A stretch of DNA of 35,006 bases, from the NCBI GenBank assembly GCA_030038195.1, contig JASHPJ010000056.1, positions 1 through 35,006 on the forward strand. Reading direction: 5' to 3'. This document shows positions 8,461-18,882 of the stretch, piece after piece. Both the position numbers and the translations under genes were made by a program. The notes below the pieces were generated by a model. It searched no databases. It had not been told where the DNA came from and saw only the letters and a program-made list of their open reading frames with translations. Position 1 is the stretch's first letter. The number at the start of each line of letters is the position of its first letter. Source of the stretch: Acidobacteriaceae bacterium (GTDB lineage: Bacteria > Acidobacteriota > Terriglobia > Terriglobales > Acidobacteriaceae).

Positions 8461-9701
8461 TGCCCAAGGCCGCCGCACGCACGCTCCCGCTTGCTCTCAC
8501 TGACGCGCTCCCGCCGCTCGCCGCCATCGCCGGCGCAGAGCACGCGCATCTCAACGACGACTCCATCTCCATCTCGCCCGCAAACGCCGGGCAGATTGCC
8601 GCCATCCTCGGCTTCGCGCGCGAGCACGGCCTCGCCGTCACGCCTACCGGCGCTGGCACCAAGCTCGACTGGGGCAATCCCGTCGCTCCACGCATCCGCC
8701 TTGTCCTCGATCGCATGAACGCTCTGCGCGAGCACTCCTGGCAGGACATGACCTGCGGCGTCGAGGCCGGTTGCACGTGGGCCACCATGCAAACCGCACT
8801 CGCCCGCCACGGCCAGATGGTGGCGCTCGATCCGCTCTGGCCTGCGCGCGCCACCGTCGGCGGCATCGTCGCCACCAACGATGGCGGCCCGCTGCGCATC
8901 CGTTACGGCAGCCTCCGCGACCTCATCATCGGCATGACCGTCGTCCTCGCCGACGGCACCATCGCCCGCACTGGAGGCAAAGTCGTCAAGAACGTCGCCG
9001 GCTACGACCTGCACAAGCTCATGACCGGCAGCTTCGGTACGCTCGGCGTCATCGCCGGCGTCAACTTCCGCCTGCATCCGCTCGAAACCCAGTCGCGCAC
9101 CTGGACCGCCGAAGCCGCCGATCCATCCCACTTCGAAGCGCCCTTGCATGCGTTACTCGACTCGTACATCATCCCTTCCGGCCTGCAGATTCGCATCGAT
9201 GCGCAGCACTGTGCACTCGACCTCCGCGTTGCTGCCACGCCAGCATGTCTCGATGAGCACGCCGCTGAGCTGACAAGATTCTTTGCGCCAATTTCCATCT
9301 GCGAATCGAGTGAAACCGTTTTAGGAGTGCGGCAAAATCTCTTCGATCAATCCGGCTCAGTCCTCCTCAAAGCATCATTGCTCCCCAGCCGGATCTGCTC
9401 CGTCCTGTCGCAATTGCGCGCATGGTCTGCCGCTGAAGGCACAGAGTTCACGGCGGTTGCGCAGGGCAACGGTCTCGTCGATATCGCATGCAAAGCCGCG
9501 TCCGACGCGTCCATCGCGCTCATCCATCGCCTGCGTCCGCAGTGCAGCAGCGTCGTCGCGCTCCAGCTTCCTGCGGAACTCCGTAACCGCATTGATCTGT
9601 GGGGTTGCAGCTCCAGCGCACTCCCGCTCATGCGCGAAATCAAGCGCCGCTTCGACCCCGAACGCATCCTCAACCCCGGCCGCTTCATAGGAAACATCTG
9701 A
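8460..9701 (+). CDS. glcE: Glycolate oxidase subunit GlcE (FAD-binding)
   Basis: The 413-residue protein is the second FAD-binding subunit of the GlcDEF complex. It contains TPTGAGTKLDWG and the strongly conserved GGKVVKNVAGYDLHKLMTGSFGTLGVI of GlcE. It ends with DPERILNPGRF, typical of this oxidase superfamily. It is shorter than GlcD and lacks the EHGVGKEK catalytic signature, as expected for GlcE. The ATG overlaps the glcD TGA by one base, and glcF follows after five bases, so all three belong to one operon. The role of this subunit in electron transfer from GlcD to GlcF is family knowledge. Confidence 0.93.
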   Translation: MPKAAARTLPLALTDALPPLAAIAGAEHAHLNDDSISISPANAGQIAAILGFAREHGLAVTPTGAGTKLDWGNPVAPRIRLVLDRMNALREHSWQDMTCGVEAGCTWATMQTALARHGQMVALDPLWPARATVGGIVATNDGGPLRIRYGSLRDLIIGMTVVLADGTIARTGGKVVKNVAGYDLHKLMTGSFGTLGVIAGVNFRLHPLETQSRTWTAEAADPSHFEAPLHALLDSYIIPSGLQIRIDAQHCALDLRVAATPACLDEHAAELTRFFAPISICESSETVLGVRQNLFDQSGSVLLKASLLPSRICSVLSQLRAWSAAEGTEFTAVAQGNGLVDIACKAASDASIALIHRLRPQCSSVVALQLPAELRNRIDLWGCSSSALPLMREIKRRFDPERILNPGRFIGNI

Positions 9702-9706
9702 TCGCC

Positions 9707-11077
9707 ATGTCCCACGCCACGATTCAACCAGAGGGTCGCCCGTCGAGCTTTGACCCTCATCATCCGCCCGAGAAGCAATACATCGACGACTGCGTGCACT
9801 GCGGCTTCTGTCTCCCCGCCTGCCCTACCTACGTTCTCTGGGGCGACGAGATGGACTCGCCGCGCGGCCGTATCTACATGATCAAGAAAGCCGCGCAAGG
9901 CGAAGCCCCACTCGACGCCCGCTTTCGCACCCACATGGACAACTGCCTCGGCTGCATGGCCTGCATGACCGCCTGTCCCTCCGGCGTCGAGTACAACAAG
10001 ATTATCGAACCCACCCGCGCGCAGATCGAGCGCAACCTCTCGCGCAGCGCCGGCGAATCCCTCTTCCGCAAACTCCTCTTCGCCACCTTCCCGCATCCCG
10101 CGCGCCTGCGCCTGCTCGCTATCCCGCTGCGCATCTATCAAAAGAGTGGCCTGCGCGCGCTCACCCACGCCATCGGAATCCCGCGGCTTCTGCCCAAACG
10201 CTTCGCCGCCATGGAGTCGCTGCTGCCTGAAGTCCCATCGAGCGTCTTCAGCAAGCTGCCCGTATCCATTCCGCCGCGCAGCGCCCAACGCCGCCGCGTG
10301 GGCATGCTCAGCGGATGCGTGCAGCAGGTCTTCTTCCCGCACGTCAACGCCGCTACCGCGCGTGTGCTCGCCGCTGAGGGCTGCGAGGTTATCATCCCCC
10401 GCGAGCAGTCCTGCTGTGGCGCGCTCATGGTCCACTCCGGCGTGGAAGACGGCGCTGTCGCGCTCGCCAAAAAGACGATTGCCGCCTTTGAAGCCGCTGA
10501 CGTTGACACCATCGTCATCAACTCCGCCGGCTGCGGCTCAACTATGAAGGAATACGGCCATCTTCTTCGCGACGACTCCGCCTGGGCTGCGCGCGCCGCT
10601 GCCTTCTCCGCCAAGTGCCGCGACATTTCTGAGATATTATCCGAGCTCGAGCCGCGCGCCCATCGTCATCCGCTCAAGCTCCGCGTCGCTTATCACGACG
10701 CCTGCCACTTGCAGCACGCGCAGGCCGTTCGCGAGCAGCCGCGCAAATTGCTTGCCGGCATTCCTGAGCTGGAAGTCGCTGAAATCCCCGAGGGCTCGCT
10801 CTGCTGCGGCTCCGCCGGCGTCTACAATCTGCTTTCGCCCGGCACCGCCAATCAGCTCGGCGACCGCAAAGTCGACAACCTGCTCACCACCAGCGCGCAG
10901 GCCGTGCTCTCCGCCAATCCCGGCTGCCTGCTGCAGCTCATGAACGGTCTGCGCCGCCGCGGCATGAAAGCCATACCCGCCTTTCACATGATCGAATTGC
11001 TCGACGCCTCCATCCGCGGCGTCTCTGCAGAAACCCTGCTGCACGGCGACAAGACAGCAACGATTGAGGCAAACTGA
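9707..11077 (+). CDS. glcF: Glycolate oxidase iron-sulfur subunit GlcF
   Basis: The 456-residue protein carries two [4Fe-4S] ferredoxin motifs: C29xxC32xxC35xxxC39 in CVHCGFCLPACP and C80xxC83xxC86xxxC90 in CLGCMACMTACP. Two cysteine-rich CCG domains follow, with signatures SCCGALMVHSG and LCCGSAGVYNLL, of the type that binds clusters and contacts the quinone side in GlcF, LutA and HdrB proteins. It should pass electrons from the flavin subunits to the respiratory chain at the membrane face. The start at 9707 puts the ferredoxin motif at the usual distance and lies just after the glcE stop. The next gene starts only five bases after the stop, extending the operon. Confidence 0.93.
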   Translation: MSHATIQPEGRPSSFDPHHPPEKQYIDDCVHCGFCLPACPTYVLWGDEMDSPRGRIYMIKKAAQGEAPLDARFRTHMDNCLGCMACMTACPSGVEYNKIIEPTRAQIERNLSRSAGESLFRKLLFATFPHPARLRLLAIPLRIYQKSGLRALTHAIGIPRLLPKRFAAMESLLPEVPSSVFSKLPVSIPPRSAQRRRVGMLSGCVQQVFFPHVNAATARVLAAEGCEVIIPREQSCCGALMVHSGVEDGAVALAKKTIAAFEAADVDTIVINSAGCGSTMKEYGHLLRDDSAWAARAAAFSAKCRDISEILSELEPRAHRHPLKLRVAYHDACHLQHAQAVREQPRKLLAGIPELEVAEIPEGSLCCGSAGVYNLLSPGTANQLGDRKVDNLLTTSAQAVLSANPGCLLQLMNGLRRRGMKAIPAFHMIELLDASIRGVSAETLLHGDKTATIEAN

Positions 11078-11082
11078 AACCC

Positions 11083-11871
11083 ATGATTGAATCCGCACGC
11101 GAATCCGAACTCCTCTCCGCCGCCGAGCTCTTTCTCGAAGCCCGTCGCACTGCAACCCCCTTCGCTGGCCTGCCCGCCGCGCTCGCGCCCGCGTCGCTGG
11201 AAGAAGCCTACTTTGTGCAGGACTTGATGTATCACGCGCTCGAGTCAACCGGCGCGCACTCCCCGCGCGCATGGAAGGTCGGCGCGCCCGCGCCCGAGGC
11301 CACGCCGTTCTTCAGCCCCATGATCGCCGCATGGATCAAGGAGAGCCCCGCGCTCTTCGATGATCCGCGTCACCGTCTCCGCGGCCTTGAAGCCGAGATC
11401 GCCTTCCTCATCGGCAAAGACCTTCCGCCGCGCGCCACGCCTTACACGCACGAAGAGCTTATTGACTCCATCGCAAGCTGCCATCCAGCCATCGAAGAGC
11501 TCGAAGCCGGCCTCACCGTCCCTGCGCAGGCCGCGCGCTTCTCCATGATCGCCGATCTGCAGATGCACGGCGGCTTCATTCACGGCCCAGCCGCTCCCAA
11601 CTGGCGGCAGATCGACTTCGCCCAGGAATCCGTCTCGCTCTCCATCGACGGTGAAGTCCAAGTCGAGCGCACTGCCTCCAACACCGCCGGCACCGACCTG
11701 CTTCGCCTCGTGCTCTATCTCGTCAACGAGGGCGCCTCGCGCACCGGCGGACTCAGGCGCGGCAGTTGGGTCACTACCGGAAGCTGGACCGGCAACACCT
11801 TCGCCACAGCCGGCTCGCAGGTCGACGTGCGCTTCTCCACCGCCGGCAGCGTCTCCCTCCGCTTCGCATAA
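11083..11871 (+). CDS. FAH-superfamily 2-keto acid hydratase/dehydratase (MhpD-like)
   Basis: The 262-residue protein matches 2-oxopent-4-enoate hydratases and relatives of the fumarylacetoacetate hydrolase superfamily. The expected acidic metal ligands are E103 and E105 in LEAEIAFLIGKDL and a Glu at 138/139 in HPAIEELEAG; WKVGAPA near residue 65 supplies the usual basic residue. It is tightly coupled to glcF (five-base gap). In classical pathways this fold hydrates products of aromatic ring cleavage. Next to a pentonate-type dehydratase and glycolate oxidase, it more likely acts on a 2-keto-3-deoxy sugar acid, as the FAH-superfamily XylX does in xylose catabolism. That assignment is inference; no aromatic-degradation genes are nearby. 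Confidence 0.82.
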   Translation: MIESARESELLSAAELFLEARRTATPFAGLPAALAPASLEEAYFVQDLMYHALESTGAHSPRAWKVGAPAPEATPFFSPMIAAWIKESPALFDDPRHRLRGLEAEIAFLIGKDLPPRATPYTHEELIDSIASCHPAIEELEAGLTVPAQAARFSMIADLQMHGGFIHGPAAPNWRQIDFAQESVSLSIDGEVQVERTASNTAGTDLLRLVLYLVNEGASRTGGLRRGSWVTTGSWTGNTFATAGSQVDVRFSTAGSVSLRFA

Positions 11872-11986
11872 TTCAACCAATCGCAACACGCTGATCCAAT
11901 CTGCACGATTCCATATTGTGTGACAACATCCCGCTCCCACTGATTATCCTGTTTGCGCCACTTCCCCGTTAAAGGAGCCGCTCTCC

Positions 11987-13603
<1,617 letters not shown>

Positions 13604-13639
13604 TCCTGCTACCATGGATGCCTATGGAGGCGGGCATCC

Positions 13640-14983
13640 ATGAGTGAAACCCTGCAGGCTGAGCAGATCTCCGACATCACGCGCCAGACCAACTACGGCA
13701 CCTGGCGCTTCCAGAAGACCTGGAAGCCTCTCTACATCGCCGACGCCGAAGGCTGTTGGTTTACTGACGGTGCAGGCCGCCGCTATCTCGACTTCAGCGC
13801 GCAGTTGATGTGCGTCAATCTCGGCCACAAGAATCCGCGCGTCGTCAAAGCCATCGTCGAACAGGCCCGCGAGCTCGCCTACGCCGCTCCCGGCTTTGCT
13901 ACGCGCGCCCGTGCCCGCCTCAGCGAAAAACTCCACGAGGTCCTGCCCGCCGGCATCGCCAAGTTCTTCTTCGCCACCAGCGGAACTGAAGCCAATGAAG
14001 CGGCCTTCAAAATTGCGCGCATGTTTACCGGCAAATCCAAGATCATCTCGCGCTACAGCTCCTATCACGGCTCGACCATGGGCTCCATCGCCGCCACCGG
14101 CGACCCGCGCCGCTGGGCCATGGAGCCCGCTGGCAAAGGCGGCGGCGTCCTCTTCGCGCCAGAGACCAATTGCTACGACTGCCCTATCAAGCACACCTAT
14201 CCCTCGTGCAACATCGCCTGCGCCGACTACATCGAGCACATGATCCGCAACGAGAGTGACGTGGCCGCCATCATCGTCGAGCCCGTCGTCGGCACCAACG
14301 GTGTCCTCGTTCCTCCGCCCGAATATTTCCCACGCCTGCGCGCAATCTGTAACCGCCACGGCGTCCTGCTCATCGCCGACGAAGTCATGACCGGCTGGGG
14401 CCGCACCGGCAAGTGGTTCGCTGTCGATCACTGGAACGTCAAGCCCGACATCCTCGTCACCGCCAAGGGCATCACCTCGGCCTACGTGCCCCTGGGCCTC
14501 TGTGCCACCACGCAAAAGATCGCCGACTACTTCGAGGACCACTACTTCTCCCACGGCCACACCTACGAGGCGCATCCACTCACCCTCGGTCCCGCCGTCG
14601 CCACCATCGAAGAGATGCAGCGCCTCAACCTCGTCGCGCGCGCTGCTGAGCTGGAGCCTTACGTCCGCGAAAAACTTCTGGCGCTCAAAGAAAAACACCC
14701 ATCCGTCGGCGATGTCCGTGGCCTCGGCCTCTTCTTCGCCGTAGAAATCGTCAAGAACCGTGCGACCAGGCAGTCTTTCAACACCATGCGCGATAAAGTC
14801 GAAGGCAAGCCGCTCGTCGTCGACCAGATCGCCGCCAGGATGATGGCGCAGGGCGTCTCCATCCAGTCCTGGGTCAGCCACTTCGTCATCGCCCCGCCGC
14901 TCATCGTCACCAAGGAAGAGCTGGACCTCGGCATCGCCGCCCTCGACGAACATCTGGCAATTGCCGATGCTTTAGTCGAGTAG
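13640..14983 (+). CDS. Class III (omega) PLP-dependent aminotransferase
   Basis: The 447-residue enzyme has the class III fold: FFATSGTEANEAAFKIAR (phosphate-binding turn), SSYHGSTMGS, the LIADEVMTGWGRTGKWFA block with the PLP-contacting Asp, and ILVTAKGITSAYVPLG with the Schiff-base Lys at about 276. A four-Cys stretch (NCYDCPIKHTYPSCNIAC) is typical of a branch that includes taurine/beta-alanine:pyruvate transaminases. GGAGG at 13626-13630 sits nine bases before the ATG, and the gap from aceB is only 36 bases, so the two are probably cotranscribed. Given the glyoxylate-centred neighbours and the downstream PreT remnant, candidates are an amine:glyoxylate/pyruvate transaminase or the beta-alanine transaminase of reductive pyrimidine breakdown. 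The substrate cannot be settled from sequence. Confidence 0.88.
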   Translation: MSETLQAEQISDITRQTNYGTWRFQKTWKPLYIADAEGCWFTDGAGRRYLDFSAQLMCVNLGHKNPRVVKAIVEQARELAYAAPGFATRARARLSEKLHEVLPAGIAKFFFATSGTEANEAAFKIARMFTGKSKIISRYSSYHGSTMGSIAATGDPRRWAMEPAGKGGGVLFAPETNCYDCPIKHTYPSCNIACADYIEHMIRNESDVAAIIVEPVVGTNGVLVPPPEYFPRLRAICNRHGVLLIADEVMTGWGRTGKWFAVDHWNVKPDILVTAKGITSAYVPLGLCATTQKIADYFEDHYFSHGHTYEAHPLTLGPAVATIEEMQRLNLVARAAELEPYVREKLLALKEKHPSVGDVRGLGLFFAVEIVKNRATRQSFNTMRDKVEGKPLVVDQIAARMMAQGVSIQSWVSHFVIAPPLIVTKEELDLGIAALDEHLAIADALVE

Positions 14984-16253
14984 CGCCGGCCTTTAGGCCG
15001 GCTGTAGCGAGGACCGCCAGGTTCGCGCCGCGCACGCCAAACGCCGCGCGGCTACTTCCACGCCCCGCCGCGCGCTTGCCGCCGGCCACTGCATCCACCA
15101 CCTCGCGCCCTCCGTTCACGCAGTCGCCCGCGGCAAAGTAGCGCGGATGGCTCGTGCGCCCCGTCGCCGGATCGGCAACGATTCTTCCCTTCCGTACCTC
15201 CACGCCGCGCAGCTCCTGCACAAGCTGCGTCAGCGGCGACTGCCCGATCGCCGGCACCAGCAGATCGCACGCAATCGTGTACTGCGAATTCGGCAACGGC
15301 AGCAGCGTCCTCTCCACCTGCCGCACCTGCACCGTATCCAGTAGCAGCCGTCCATGCTCGTCGCGCCGCACCGCCAGCGGCTGCCTGCGCCACAGGAACT
15401 GCACGCCTTCCTGCTTCGCGTGCTCATACTCGAAATCGAATGCCGGGATATCGTTCTCCCCGCGCCGGTACAGCATGTATACGGTCTCCGCGCCCAGCCG
15501 CCGCGCCGCGTTGGCCGCGTCAATCGCCGTATTCCCTGCTCCGACCACCACCACCGTCCCATGTACCTCGCGCAGATGCCCGGTCTTGTACGCCGCAATC
15601 AGCTCCAGCGCATTCATCACGCCCTCGCTGTCTTCGCCGGGAATCCCCAGCCGCTGCATCGCGCCCAGCCCCACGCCGAGAAAGAGGGAATCGAACTCCG
15701 CTTCGAGCGCCTCCAGCGCAGCCGCCGAATCGACGCTCTCGCCAAACCGGAACGCCACGCCCATCCGCTCGATCATCTCCACTTCGCGCAGGCTGTCTGC
15801 CGCGCGCAGCTTGTACTCCGCCACGCCATACGTATTCAGCCCGCCTGGCAGCGCGCGCCGCTCAAACACCGTCGCTTCCGCGCCGTGCCGCCGCAGCTCC
15901 GCCGCGCAGGCCAGGGATGCAGGACCGCCGCCAATGCAGGCCACGCGCACGCTGTGCGCCGCCGTGCCCATCACCGGCGGCAGCTCGCCCGACGCATAAA
16001 ACGCATCCATCGCGCGCCGCTGCAGCAATCCAATTTGGATCGGCTTCTGGTTGTGCCGGTGCATCACGCACGCGCCCTCGCACAGCACATCCACTGGGCA
16101 CACGCGCGCGCAGCTCGCGCCCAGAATATTCGCATCCAGGATGCGCAGCGCTGACCCGCGCAGATTTCCCGACGCAATCCGCTTGATGAATTCCGGCACG
16201 TCAATATGCGTGGGACACGCCGCCGCTGCCTCTCGCAGCGCACCTTCACTCCA
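14907..16253 (-). pseudogene. PreT-like NAD(P)H/flavin oxidoreductase, damaged at both ends
   Basis: The core resembles the PreT subunit of dihydropyrimidine dehydrogenase and glutamate-synthase small subunits. It has CPTHIDVPEFIKRIASGN, CARVCPVDVLCEGAC (Fe-S ligands), a FAD site IGGGPASLACAAEL, an NAD(P) site VGAGNTAIDAANAARRLGA, and the terminal YFAAGDCVNGGREVVDAVAGGKRA. Two faults are visible. The N-terminal segment that normally carries CxxCxxxPC before ACPTHID is missing: the frame reads back only about 15 residues to an in-frame TGA at 16254-16256, with no ribosome site or good start (only a GTG at 16199). After GGKRAA the frame runs through the intergenic hairpin and 77 bases antisense to the aminotransferase, whereas other frames stop soon after a run of four Gs at about 15063-15066, which suggests a one-base shift. 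It may still make a shortened protein. Confidence 0.65.
14985..15002. terminator. GC-rich hairpin between convergent genes
   Basis: GCCGGCC-TTTA-GGCCGGC is a perfect 7-bp stem with a four-base loop, starting one base after the aminotransferase stop. There is no T-run on either side, so it may act as a weak or factor-assisted bidirectional terminator, or be a dispersed palindromic unit. Confidence 0.45.
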
Positions 16254-16280
16254 TCAAAATTCGTCCTGCTGCGCAAATTT

Positions 16281-17618
16281 TCAGGCCGTCACTACCCACT
16301 CCGGCCTGCTCAGCGGAGCCGCCAGCAGCGCATTTGCCCAGTTATTGCCCTCAAAGCTCTCCGTCTCCGCATTCCAGCGCAGCTTGTCCTGCACCTGGCA
16401 CGCAATCAGCCCGATCTGCGCCAGCGTAATCGCGCGATGCCCCACTTCGATCGGCTCCAGCGGCTGCCGCCCCTCGCGAATCGCCGCAATAAAATCGTTC
16501 TTGTCCCACAGCGTCTTTGAAAAGTCCAGCTCGCCCGCCTCCGGCTCCAGCGTCACCAGTTCCGGCTTGTTGCTCGTCATCGTCCCCGGATAGCCATCCA
16601 CCTTGATCCACGCCTCGCTGCCAAAGTAGCTGATGCTCGGCGTGCTCGTCGGCGTCTGCTCGCAGGTCACCATCGTTCCATTCGCATACATGCACTGCAC
16701 CTTGAAGTTGATCATCGTGTTCCACAGGCTCACCGGGAATTCGCCGTGGCCCTCCACTTCCACCGGACCGGTGTGCTCGGCATTCATCGCCCACTGCGCC
16801 ATGTCGAAGTAGTGCGCGCCCCAGTTGGCAATCATCCCCTGCGCGTAGGTCGAAAGCCGCATCCAGTTCGGCCGCTTGTTGTGCTGCTTCACGTCATGCA
16901 CGCGCTTCTCTGTATAAGGAACCGCCGCCGTTGGCCCCAGCCACATGTCGTAGTTCAGCTCCGCCGGCGCCGGCATGTCCGGCTGCACGTCCACCGGCGG
17001 CGGATCGGAAGGAAACACAATCTCGATCCGCTCCAGCTTCCCGATATGCCCATTGCGAATCAGCTCCGCCGCATGGTTCTGCACGCGAATCGACCGGAAC
17101 TCGCTGTCGTTCCGCGCCGTCACGCCATACCGCTTCACCGCATCGGCCAGCATCCGGCCCTGGCGCACGCTCAGGCTGATCGGCTTCTCCAGCGCAAAAT
17201 GTTTCTTCGCCTTGGCCGCCATCATTCCCATCGGCACATGCCAGTGATCCGGCGTCGAAATCATCAGCGCGTCGATATCGCGATCCGCCATTACCTCGCG
17301 GAAATCGCTCACCTTGCGGCATCCCCTGTACGCGCCCGCTCCATCGCGCTTGGCATAGAACGCATTCACCAACGCCTGCGCCTCGTCCATGCGCCAGCTA
17401 TCCACGTCGCAAACCGCCACCACCTGCACGCCGGGCACCGCCATCATCTGCGGCAGGTTCGCGCCGAACGCCTGCCGTCCCGTCCCGATAAATCCCACGT
17501 GGATGCGGTTGCTCGGCGCATCGGCGCCCAGCACCACCGCGCGCACAATCGTCGGCGCCGCCATCGACGCAATCGCACATCCCGACCCGGCAACAAAGCT
17601 TCTGCGATCCATCTCCAT
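16281..17618 (-). CDS. Tat-signal Gfo/Idh/MocA-family oxidoreductase
   Basis: The 445-residue NAD(P)-dependent sugar oxidoreductase begins with MEMDRRSFVAGSG and a hydrophobic stretch, a twin-arginine signal that suggests export with cofactor bound, as in Zymomonas glucose-fructose oxidoreductase. The Rossmann motif is HVGFIGTGRQA. The family's catalytic EKP follows in HFALEKPISLSV, and the C-terminal alpha/beta domain includes WGAHYFDMAQWAM. The start at 17618 is preceded by GGGAG; a longer frame to 17747 has no signal-like N-terminus. It is divergent from the TIM-barrel gene at 17891 across 272 bases. The substrate is unknown, since members act on inositols, glucosides or amino sugars. Its 3' end lies 25 bases from the truncated PreT remnant, so the junction probably marks a deletion. 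Confidence 0.88.
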   Translation of the reverse strand: MEMDRRSFVAGSGCAIASMAAPTIVRAVVLGADAPSNRIHVGFIGTGRQAFGANLPQMMAVPGVQVVAVCDVDSWRMDEAQALVNAFYAKRDGAGAYRGCRKVSDFREVMADRDIDALMISTPDHWHVPMGMMAAKAKKHFALEKPISLSVRQGRMLADAVKRYGVTARNDSEFRSIRVQNHAAELIRNGHIGKLERIEIVFPSDPPPVDVQPDMPAPAELNYDMWLGPTAAVPYTEKRVHDVKQHNKRPNWMRLSTYAQGMIANWGAHYFDMAQWAMNAEHTGPVEVEGHGEFPVSLWNTMINFKVQCMYANGTMVTCEQTPTSTPSISYFGSEAWIKVDGYPGTMTSNKPELVTLEPEAGELDFSKTLWDKNDFIAAIREGRQPLEPIEVGHRAITLAQIGLIACQVQDKLRWNAETESFEGNNWANALLAAPLSRPEWVVTA

Positions 17619-17890
17619 CCCGCTCCCAATAAAAATCAATTCCGCAGCGCGCCAGCAGCCGCCGCAAGCCACGCGCCCTACTATACTCCCGCCGGCGACC
17701 GCCTGATTGGTCAACCGCAGCGCCGACTTCCAGGTCGGGGCCCTCAACGACAGGTCTTTTGTCGTTGGAGTAATCGCTCGGCTGTACTGATGGCGTCCAT
17801 GCCGTCAGAGCGAAGCCCGCCTCCGCAGAGTAGACTGGTTGCGCCCAATTTTTTATGCAAGCAGGCTACTCTACAAACCGGAGCACAACC
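17619..17890. promoter_or_regulatory. Divergent promoter region with hairpins
   Basis: The 272-base gap drives two divergent Tat-signal genes. It contains an inverted repeat CAACGAC...GTCGTTG (17746-17752 and 17762-17768) and a smaller CCGAC...GTCGG just before it. No clear -35/-10 pair is identified. Shared regulation is inference from the divergent layout. Confidence 0.35.
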
Positions 17891-18823
17891 ATGAAGACTA
17901 CGATGGAACGCCGTGAGTTTTTAAAAGCCGCAGGAGCCGGCGCGCTCGCCGGCGCAGGCATCTTCAGCACACCACGCGCCGCAGCGCAATCGCCGGCCGC
18001 AAGCCTCGACACAACAAAATCTCCGCGCCTGCTCGTAGGCTGCTGCGCCTACTCCTATCGTGAAGAGTTGACCCACGGTGCCATGACCCTCGAAGACTTC
18101 ATCCTCAAGGCTGTTGAGCTTAACCTCGACACCGTGGATATGACCGTCTACTATCTCAAGTCCACCGATCCCGGCTATCTCGAAAATCTCCGCCATCTTG
18201 CCTACAAAAATGCCGTCTTCTTCTCCGGCGCGGCCTGCGGCTCCAGCATGGTGCAGGCCGATGCCGGCAAGCGCGCCGATGTGCTCAACCAGATCAAGCA
18301 GTGGATCGACGTTACCGACCGCCTCGGCGCATCGCATCTGCGCGTCTTCGCTGGCGAACTCCCACCCGACGCCACCGTGCAACAGGCAACCAACTGGGTC
18401 GTTGACACCATGAAGGCCGCCTGTAACTACTCCGCTCCCAAAGGCATCACCCTCGGCCTCGAAGACCACTCCGGCGTCTCCCAAACCGCTGACGTCTGTC
18501 TTGAGATCATGCACCGCGTCGACTCGCCCTATGCCAGCATCAACCTCGACATCACCCACTTCATCCCCTCGGCCACCCAGGACTCCTACGCGCAGATCGC
18601 CGCCTGTCTTCCCTACGCCACCGTCTCGCACATCCGCGACAAGTTCGACGACGGCACGCCCATCGACATGGACCGCGTGTGGAAGATGTACGCCGATGCC
18701 GGCCACAAAGGCGCCATGTCCATCGAGTACGAGGGAGGCCCGCACGGCGACCCGGTCAGCATCGGCGTCCCCAAGCTCGTCGCCAAAGTCCGCGAACTAT
18801 GCCGCAAATATTCAACCGTCTGA
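17891..18823 (+). CDS. Tat-signal sugar phosphate isomerase/epimerase-like TIM barrel protein
   Basis: The 310-residue protein begins with MERREFLKAAGAGALAGAG, a clear twin-arginine signal, followed by an AxA-type cleavage area (PRAAAQS). The mature part is a xylose-isomerase-like TIM barrel with LGLEDHSGVSQTADVCLEIM and INLDITHFIP. Metal-binding acids are placed as in AP-endonuclease-2-type sugar isomerases, and the end is MSIEYEGGPHG. CGGAG precedes the ATG at 17891. The divergent neighbour is an exported Gfo/Idh/MocA protein, a partnership seen often in Acidobacteriota and Planctomycetota; the pair probably converts the same unknown sugar outside the cytoplasm. Substrate unknown. Confidence 0.83.
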   Translation: MKTTMERREFLKAAGAGALAGAGIFSTPRAAAQSPAASLDTTKSPRLLVGCCAYSYREELTHGAMTLEDFILKAVELNLDTVDMTVYYLKSTDPGYLENLRHLAYKNAVFFSGAACGSSMVQADAGKRADVLNQIKQWIDVTDRLGASHLRVFAGELPPDATVQQATNWVVDTMKAACNYSAPKGITLGLEDHSGVSQTADVCLEIMHRVDSPYASINLDITHFIPSATQDSYAQIAACLPYATVSHIRDKFDDGTPIDMDRVWKMYADAGHKGAMSIEYEGGPHGDPVSIGVPKLVAKVRELCRKYSTV

Positions 18824-18882
18824 TCGCAGCTCGGCATCACCGCAATTGACTTACCCCTCGTTAGCTCCAATAATCGTAGGGC

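Noticed and set aside
6916..8478. 520-residue open frame antisense to glcD
   Set aside because: It is a shadow of glcD, with no recognisable domain and an implausible Gly/Asp/Ala-rich composition.
17746..17768. CAACGAC...GTCGTTG hairpin as a terminator
   Set aside because: It lies upstream of both divergent genes and has no T-run, so termination makes no sense there. Kept only as part of the promoter region.
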